From Candidatus Gastranaerophilales bacterium (GTDB lineage Bacteria; Cyanobacteriota; Vampirovibrionia; Gastranaerophilales; Gastranaerophilaceae): a stretch of DNA of 48,607 nt. Made by a program: the position numbers and the translations under genes. The stretch spans positions 1-48,607 of the forward strand of contig CALVAQ010000014.1 in NCBI GenBank assembly GCA_944325595.1, written 5' to 3'. Every line of letters starts with the position of its first letter. Positions within the stretch are counted from its first letter, which is position 1. The notes beneath the pieces were generated by a model that ran no database searches, was not told the origin of the DNA, and worked only from the letters and a program-made list of their open reading frames with translations. Shown piece by piece: positions 44,491-48,607 of this stretch.

Positions 44491-44859
44491 TTAGAAGTCC
44501 AAACCGGCTTCTCTTGCAGCATCTGCCAGAGCGGAAACTCTGCCGTGGTACAAGAAACCGCCTCTGTCAAAGACACATTCTTTTACGCCTGCTTTGAGAG
44601 CTTTTTTGGCAAGTGCTTCACCAACAACTTTTGCAGCTTCTACATTGCCGCCGTGAGAAAGTTTGTCTCTCAAGTCTTTATCGATTGAAGAAGCTGAGCA
44701 AAGAGTAACTTTGTTCACATCATCAATCAACTGAGCGTAGATGTGTTTTGTGCTTCTGTAAACAGCCAATCTCGGAGATTCTGCAGTTCCTGAGATTTTT
44801 GTTCTTACACGCATGTGTCTTTTTCTTGTTTGTTCTTTTTTGTTTTTAGTCTTAATCAT
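44491..44859 (-). CDS. rplR: 50S ribosomal protein L18
   Basis: 5S rRNA-binding protein, 122 residues. [18 protein letters not shown] and the end [21 protein letters not shown] (in two parts) are canonical. AAAGGAAAG precedes the ATG, and a hairpin GAACC/GGTTC sits just ahead. It is the last gene of the run; S5, which normally follows, is absent. Confidence 0.97.
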   Translation of the reverse strand: MIKTKNKKEQTRKRHMRVRTKISGTAESPRLAVYRSTKHIYAQLIDDVNKVTLCSASSIDKDLRDKLSHGGNVEAAKVVGEALAKKALKAGVKECVFDRGGFLYHGRVSALADAAREAGLDF

Positions 44860-44936
44860 TTTTCTTTCCTTTCACCCGAACCTTCTTTTTACGGTTCTTG
44901 ATTTTATTCAACAAACCTGAAAGGGTTCATCTGGGC

Positions 44937-45260
44937 TTATGCTTTTGTATCTAATACCAGTTCGACTTTTGATTTATCAACATATTGCTGCCCTAGACTT
45001 TTATCTATACGTTCAAATAAATCACATAATATCCAGGGATTGTCAATAGTTGTAGAAACTCTTATTCCTTTATCAGCTAATTTTTTATCAGATTTTGTTG
45101 AATTAAACCAGTCCAAAGTCTTAACTTCTATAATATTTTTAGTGTCTTTATATCTTTCATCAAGAAAAGCTTGCGCTTCCACACATTTATTATCTATCTG
45201 TTCCGATTTTGTACCGGCAGGAAATCTGATATCGTATATTCCTGAAAAAGAAATTCTCAT
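44937..45260 (-). CDS. Unknown gene inserted between L6 and L18
   Basis: A 107-residue soluble protein with alpha/beta character. It begins MRISFSGIYDIRFPAGT and holds an EVKTLDWFNSTKSDKK region. I know no ribosomal protein with this sequence. It starts eight bases after the L6 stop, so it is probably translated by coupling within the ribosomal transcript. The ribosome binding site is weak (TTGAG). L18 follows after 77 bases. Normally L18 comes directly after L6 in all common arrangements. Confidence 0.7.
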   Translation of the reverse strand: MRISFSGIYDIRFPAGTKSEQIDNKCVEAQAFLDERYKDTKNIIEVKTLDWFNSTKSDKKLADKGIRVSTTIDNPWILCDLFERIDKSLGQQYVDKSKVELVLDTKA

Positions 45261-45268
45261 CTCAAGTC

Positions 45269-45811
45269 TTATTTCTTACCTGTCTTACCGGCTTTACGTC
45301 TTACGTATTCGCCTTCGTATCTAACACCTTTTCCTTTGTATACTTCCGGAGGACGTTTGCTTCTGATTTCAGCTGCAACATCACCCACGAGCTGTTTGTT
45401 AGCACCGGTTACAGTGATTTTTGTGTTAGCTTCAACAGTGATTTTAATTCCTTCAGGAGGTGTAACAAGAATCGGGTGAGAATAACCCAAAACCAAATTC
45501 AAGTTTGAACCTTCCATGTTGGCTCTGTAACCAACACCCTGAATTTCCAATTTTTTTGTAAAACCGTGTTTTACACCTTCAACTGCGTTGTTAACCAGTG
45601 TTCTGGAAAGCCCCCAGAGAGCTCTTGCTTTTCTGTCATCATGGTTTGTGATATCAACAAGAACTTCATTGCCTTCCTGCTTGAGAATAATTTCCGGACG
45701 GAGTTCAACTGTTTCGGTACCCAAAGGTCCTTTTGCAGTAACAACCTGACCGTCGATTTTAACTTCAACGCCTTCCGGTATAACAACAGGTTTTTTACCT
45801 ATACGTGACAT
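45269..45811 (-). CDS. rplF: 50S ribosomal protein L6
   Basis: Large-subunit protein near the factor-binding site, 180 residues. MSRIGKKPVVIPEGV and the end RPPEVYKGKGVRYEGE are canonical. It precedes the unknown gene and L18 in the same run. Confidence 0.97.
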   Translation of the reverse strand: MSRIGKKPVVIPEGVEVKIDGQVVTAKGPLGTETVELRPEIILKQEGNEVLVDITNHDDRKARALWGLSRTLVNNAVEGVKHGFTKKLEIQGVGYRANMEGSNLNLVLGYSHPILVTPPEGIKITVEANTKITVTGANKQLVGDVAAEIRSKRPPEVYKGKGVRYEGEYVRRKAGKTGKK

Positions 45812-45923
45812 CTTTTTATCTCCAATTTAATTATTATCTGATATATTTGAACATAACTCTCAAAAAATAAATATTTTGTCAGTTATGAACAGTCTGCTAA
45901 TTGCAATCAACGACTGCAAGAGC

Positions 45924-46319
45924 TTACCATACGTAGCAAAGAACTTCGCCGCCGAGATTTTCTTTTCTGGCTTTTCTGTCTGTCATAAGACCTTTGCTTG
46001 TAGAAATAATAGCGATACCCAAACCGCCGAATACCTGAGGAAGGTCTTTTGCTTTTGAGTATACTCTCAAACCGGTTTTTGAAATTCTTTTCAAGTTAGA
46101 AATAACAGGTTTGTGAGTTTCGTCATATTTCAATGTGATAACGAGTACTTTGAATTTTCCTACTTCTTTTTCAGAAAAATCTGTAATATATCCCTCTTCT
46201 TTAAGAACTTTTGCAAGCTCAACTTTGAGTTTTGAAGAAGGCATTTCAACTTCTTCATGAGAAACGATATTTGCGTTTCTGATTCTTGTCAGCATATCTG
46301 CTATCGGATCTGTAAACAT
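45924..46319 (-). CDS. rpsH: 30S ribosomal protein S8
   Basis: Central-domain 16S rRNA binder and, in E. coli, translational repressor of the spc operon. The ATG at 46319 (131 residues) is chosen because AAAGGA precedes it and [16 protein letters not shown] is the conserved beginning. [17 protein letters not shown] near the end is typical. A spacer of 112 bases separates it from L6. Confidence 0.96.
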   Translation of the reverse strand: MFTDPIADMLTRIRNANIVSHEEVEMPSSKLKVELAKVLKEEGYITDFSEKEVGKFKVLVITLKYDETHKPVISNLKRISKTGLRVYSKAKDLPQVFGGLGIAIISTSKGLMTDRKARKENLGGEVLCYVW

Positions 46320-46415
46320 ATTTTTATTTCCTTTTTCTTTGTGCAATTGAAAAATTACACGTTAACTACTTACTTGAACAATATTATTGTCAGGCAGTAT
46401 AGTCAAAAGAAAGCA

Positions 46416-46433
46416 AAGTTAACTCGTTAACTT
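46416..46433. promoter_or_regulatory. 18-base palindrome between S14 and S8
   Basis: AAGTTAAC-TC-GTTAACTT overlaps the last two bases of the S14 stop. A third GTTAAC is at 46361-46366. It could be an RNA hairpin or a protein site inside the operon. The same spacer holds TTGACTATACTG-type promoter-like sequence on the minus strand. Confidence 0.4.
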
Positions 46434-46638
46434 ACCAGCTTGCTTTAACTACACCGGGTAACAATCCTTGGTGAGCCATTTTTCTCAGGCAAATTCTGCA
46501 AAGACCGAAATCTCTGTGGAATCCGTGAGGACGGCCGCATATAGAACATCTGTTGTGAAGTCTTACTCTAGGGTATTTACCTTTAGAGACAAGATATTCT
46601 CTTCTTTGTTCTTTAGCTATCATTGATTTCTTAGCCAC
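46432..46638 (-). CDS. rpsN: 30S ribosomal protein S14, zinc form
   Basis: Head protein of the 30S subunit, 68 residues. The zinc ribbon CSIC...CRIC marks the short, zinc-dependent form. The start is GTG at 46638 with AAGGAG upstream; an in-frame codon further upstream would include the ribosome binding site in the coding region. Confidence 0.95.
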   Translation of the reverse strand: MAKKSMIAKEQRREYLVSKGKYPRVRLHNRCSICGRPHGFHRDFGLCRICLRKMAHQGLLPGVVKASW

Positions 46639-46698
46639 GATTTTCTCCTTTTTATGCAAATTGCATTAATTGTTTTCTTTTACGTTTCACACAAAAAC

Positions 46699-47262
46699 TT
46701 ATGCGTGTGATTTCTTTTTGAAAGGCATTCCCAATTCTGCAAGCAATGCTCTTGCCTCTTCGTCAGTTTTTGCAGTTGTGATGATAGAAATATTCATACC
46801 GAATACCGCATCAACTTCATCATAAGAAATTTCAGGGAATAGTGTTTGTTCTTTCAAACCTAATGTATAGTTTCCTCTGCCGTCAAAACTTTTTGAAGAA
46901 ATACCTCTAAAGTCACGGATTCTGGGAAGCACAACGCAGATAAGCTTTTGCAAAAAGTCATACATTCTTTCGCCTCTGAGAGTAACCATACAACCAACAG
47001 GCATACCTTCTCTCAATTTGAAAGAAGAAATAGACTGTTTTGCTTTTGTAATTACAGCTTTTTGTCCTGCGATTTTTGTTAATTGTTTTACGATTGTTTC
47101 AGCCAGTTTTGAGTTGTGACAAGCTTCACCAACACCCATATTGATAACGATTTTGTTCAATTTCGGTATCTGGTTAACGTTTTCATAACCAAACTGAGAT
47201 TTCAAAGCATCTTTTACTTCTTCTTCGTATCTTACTTTTAAGTCTTTTGTCAGTGTTGTCAT
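46699..47262 (-). CDS. rplE: 50S ribosomal protein L5
   Basis: 5S rRNA and P-site tRNA contacting protein, 187 residues. [23 protein letters not shown] and the glycine-rich [13 protein letters not shown] segment are conserved. AAAGGAAAG precedes the ATG. Confidence 0.97.
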   Translation of the reverse strand: MTTLTKDLKVRYEEEVKDALKSQFGYENVNQIPKLNKIVINMGVGEACHNSKLAETIVKQLTKIAGQKAVITKAKQSISSFKLREGMPVGCMVTLRGERMYDFLQKLICVVLPRIRDFRGISSKSFDGRGNYTLGLKEQTLFPEISYDEVDAVFGMNISIITTAKTDEEARALLAELGMPFKKKSHA

Positions 47263-47361
47263 TTTTCTTTCCTTTTCGTAGAATGTACCTTCATTTTATT
47301 ACAAACAAAATATTTGTCCCAAAACAAGGCACCCATACTTGTGTAATACAGAAACGCTCAA

Positions 47362-47712
47362 TTAAGCGTCGATTTGTTCTCCGCATTTTTTGCAAACGCG
47401 AACTTTCTTGCCGTCAACAATTTCGTGTTTGATTCTTGTTGCTTTTTCGCAAGATGTGCAATAAACCATAACCTTTGAAGAATCAACAGGAGCTTCGATT
47501 TTGTTCAAACCGCCCTGAATACCTGCCATCGGATTTGGTTTTTGTGCTTTAGTAATCATATTTGCACCTTCAACAATAATTTTGTTTTCTGATGCAATGA
47601 CTTTTTTCACGTTGCCGATTTTGCCTTTATCTTTACCTGAAGTAAGGATAACACGGTCACCGGTTTTTACGTGCAAATCATGTTTTTCTACTGGTTTTTT
47701 CTTATTTCTCAT
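47362..47712 (-). CDS. rplX: 50S ribosomal protein L24 with zinc-ribbon end
   Basis: Early 23S assembly protein. The KOW motif region GDRVILTSGKDKGKIG is near the start. The C-terminus carries two CxxC pairs (CTSC and CKKC), a likely zinc ribbon seen in some lineages. The ATG at 47712 (116 residues) has AAGGAAAG upstream; a longer reading upstream would enter the structured spacer and is rejected. Confidence 0.95.
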   Translation of the reverse strand: MRNKKKPVEKHDLHVKTGDRVILTSGKDKGKIGNVKKVIASENKIIVEGANMITKAQKPNPMAGIQGGLNKIEAPVDSSKVMVYCTSCEKATRIKHEIVDGKKVRVCKKCGEQIDA

Positions 47713-47756
47713 TGTTCTTTCCTTAATGTTTATTAAGTTTTTCAATCTTGTTTTAC

Positions 47757-47819
47757 CGGCGTTCGGCAAAAGCGTGGTTTTGCCTCACATGGGCAGCTTC
47801 GTGCCCGCACGGAAAACGC
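47757..47819 (-). promoter_or_regulatory. Predicted three-way-junction RNA between L14 and L24
   Basis: A GC-rich spacer in an AT-rich operon. On the minus strand a closing stem GCGTT/AACGC holds two hairpins, GGGCA/TGCCC (five pairs, loop of six) and GGCAAAA/TTTTGCC (seven pairs, loop of six). The L14 stop codon overlaps its 5' edge. It could be an autoregulatory site for a ribosomal protein or an RNA-processing site. Confidence 0.5.
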
Positions 47820-48187
47820 TATATAACTTCCGGAGCAAGAGAGATAATTTTCATAAAGTTTTTATCTCTAAGCTCTCTGGCAACAGGTCCGAATACACGG
47901 GTCCCTCTGGGGTTGCCGTCTTTGTTGATTATTACGGCTGCGTTTTCGTCAAATCTGATTACTGAACCGTCAGCACGTTTGATATCAGCTTTTGTTCTTA
48001 CAACAACAGCTTTGACAACGTCAGATTTTTTAACAGCCATATTAGGTGTAGCATCTTTCACTGTAGCTACAATTACGTCACCGACATGAGCAAATTTTTT
48101 GTTTGAACTGCCCATTACACGGATACAAAGAAGTTCCTTTGCACCTGTGTTGTCAGCTACGACTAATCTGGTTTCTTGTTGTATCAT
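47819..48187 (-). CDS. rplN: 50S ribosomal protein L14
   Basis: Forms bridge B8 with 16S rRNA, 122 residues. [17 protein letters not shown] and the end [12 protein letters not shown] are canonical. It is followed by the structured spacer and L24. The spacer before it (48188-48337) is AT-rich with a short GC-rich patch near 48319-48335 and holds no gene. Confidence 0.97.
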   Translation of the reverse strand: MIQQETRLVVADNTGAKELLCIRVMGSSNKKFAHVGDVIVATVKDATPNMAVKKSDVVKAVVVRTKADIKRADGSVIRFDENAAVIINKDGNPRGTRVFGPVARELRDKNFMKIISLAPEVI

Positions 48188-48337
48188 TGTTCTTTTATCC
48201 TTTTATTTCGTTTTTATAGAAATTAATATCTATTGTTTGTCCGCTTTTGTTCTTTACTTATATTCACAACAACTGCGGTATGAAATTGTTATAGCCATAG
48301 GGATTAAATTTCTTAAACCCGACAGGCGGCAAGAAAA

Positions 48338-48583
48338 TTATCTGGCTTTTTCAACAATTTCAGCAATGACCCATCTTTTGTCGCCGGAAATCGGTTTTGA
48401 TTCAACGATTCTGACAACATCACCTTCACCGCAAGAATTTTCAGCATCATGTGCTTTGTAATTTTTGTGTGTTTCGATGATTTTGTGATATTTCGGGTGT
48501 TTGTTATATTCAGCTACTTTTACAACAGCTGTTTTATCCATTTTGTTGCTTACCACAACACCTTGTTTTTCTTTCTTCGGCAT
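48338..48583 (-). CDS. rpsQ: 30S ribosomal protein S17
   Basis: 16S rRNA 5' domain binder with an OB fold, 81 residues. GVVVSNKMDKTAVVKV and the KYHKIIETHKNYKAHD region are typical. AGAGGT upstream is a plausible ribosome binding site that overlaps the end of the previous gene. Confidence 0.96.
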   Translation of the reverse strand: MPKKEKQGVVVSNKMDKTAVVKVAEYNKHPKYHKIIETHKNYKAHDAENSCGEGDVVRIVESKPISGDKRWVIAEIVEKAR

Positions 48584-48584
48584 C

Positions 48585-48607
48585 TTACTTTACCTCTGAC
48601 TTTTCTT
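48585..48607 (-). CDS. rpmC: Probable end of the L29 gene, cut by the window edge
   Basis: One minus-strand frame ends ...EKSEVK and stops at 48587-48585, one base before the S17 start. L29 normally precedes S17 in this operon. Only six codons are visible, so identification rests on position. Confidence 0.4.

Noticed and set aside
1..48607. tRNA genes, CRISPR arrays, prophage or insertion sequences
   Set aside because: No T-arm consensus with CCA-proximal stems, no regularly spaced repeats and no transposase or phage structural gene were seen. The Xer protein has the size and motifs of the housekeeping enzyme.

Overview
The window is an AT-rich, tightly packed bacterial chromosome segment with about 60 protein genes. 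No tRNA, rRNA, CRISPR array, prophage or insertion sequence was seen. The gene set is that of a diderm: lpxI, lpxB, lptC- and lptA-like genes, and a complete minCDE. It also has zinc-ribbon forms of S14 and S18, an FeFe-hydrogenase maturase (hydE) and no photosynthesis genes. Together with several lineage-restricted proteins this suggests a non-photosynthetic, fermentative relative of the Cyanobacteria (Melainabacteria / Gastranaerophilales type). That placement is an inference from gene content, not a computed result.

Layout. 1-5642: lysA-cdaA-eda in one direction, then a glycosyltransferase, a STAS-like protein and tyrA in the other. 5887-10206: a soluble PAS histidine kinase, a sugar-type ABC ATPase, mnmA and hydE, tightly spaced. 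10203-12220: two lineage-type genes on the minus strand, one carrying a RelA/SpoT-like synthetase domain. 12358-16952: lptC/lptA-like genes, an unknown gene, a PfkB kinase, a Xer recombinase and a small membrane protein. 17034-22090: an overlapping run lpxI-lpxB-chrA-chrA-solute-binding protein-M14 peptidase. 22071-28746: a secreted GH13-like protein, hpf, dnaX, an LD-carboxypeptidase, fabF and acpP. 28747-29251 is non-coding and holds a candidate small RNA.

29252-32801 (minus): two PlsC-type acyltransferases, mtnA, a membrane protein and ruvC. 32947-33991: the classic rpsF-ssb-rpsR operon. 33992-34368 is non-coding and carries a GC-rich island. 34369-37116: a LysR regulator, a small unknown gene, a SpoIID-domain protein and HU. 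37219-39188 (minus): a polysaccharide pyruvyl transferase and a KDG-kinase-like PfkB protein. 39353-44433: a coiled-coil membrane protein behind twin palindromes, minCDE with acidic extensions, a frameshifted membrane protein and a helical unknown protein. 44491-48607 (minus): an spc-type ribosomal operon (rpmC end)-S17-L14-L24-L5-S14-S8-L6-[unknown gene]-L18. It stops at a strong terminator, so S5, L30, L15 and SecY do not follow.

Main themes are envelope building (LPS lipid A, LPS export, phospholipid acyltransfer, peptidoglycan trimming), division-site placement, translation, and lower Entner-Doudoroff sugar-acid use (eda with a KDG kinase). The observations most worth checking are the RelA/SpoT-like protein with a large insertion and a co-transcribed partner, the unknown gene inside the ribosomal operon, the acidic tails on MinC and MinE, the A6 frameshift at 43535-43540, the candidate RNAs at 28945-29026 and 47757-47819, and the GC-rich islands at 34051-34110 and 35341-35390.
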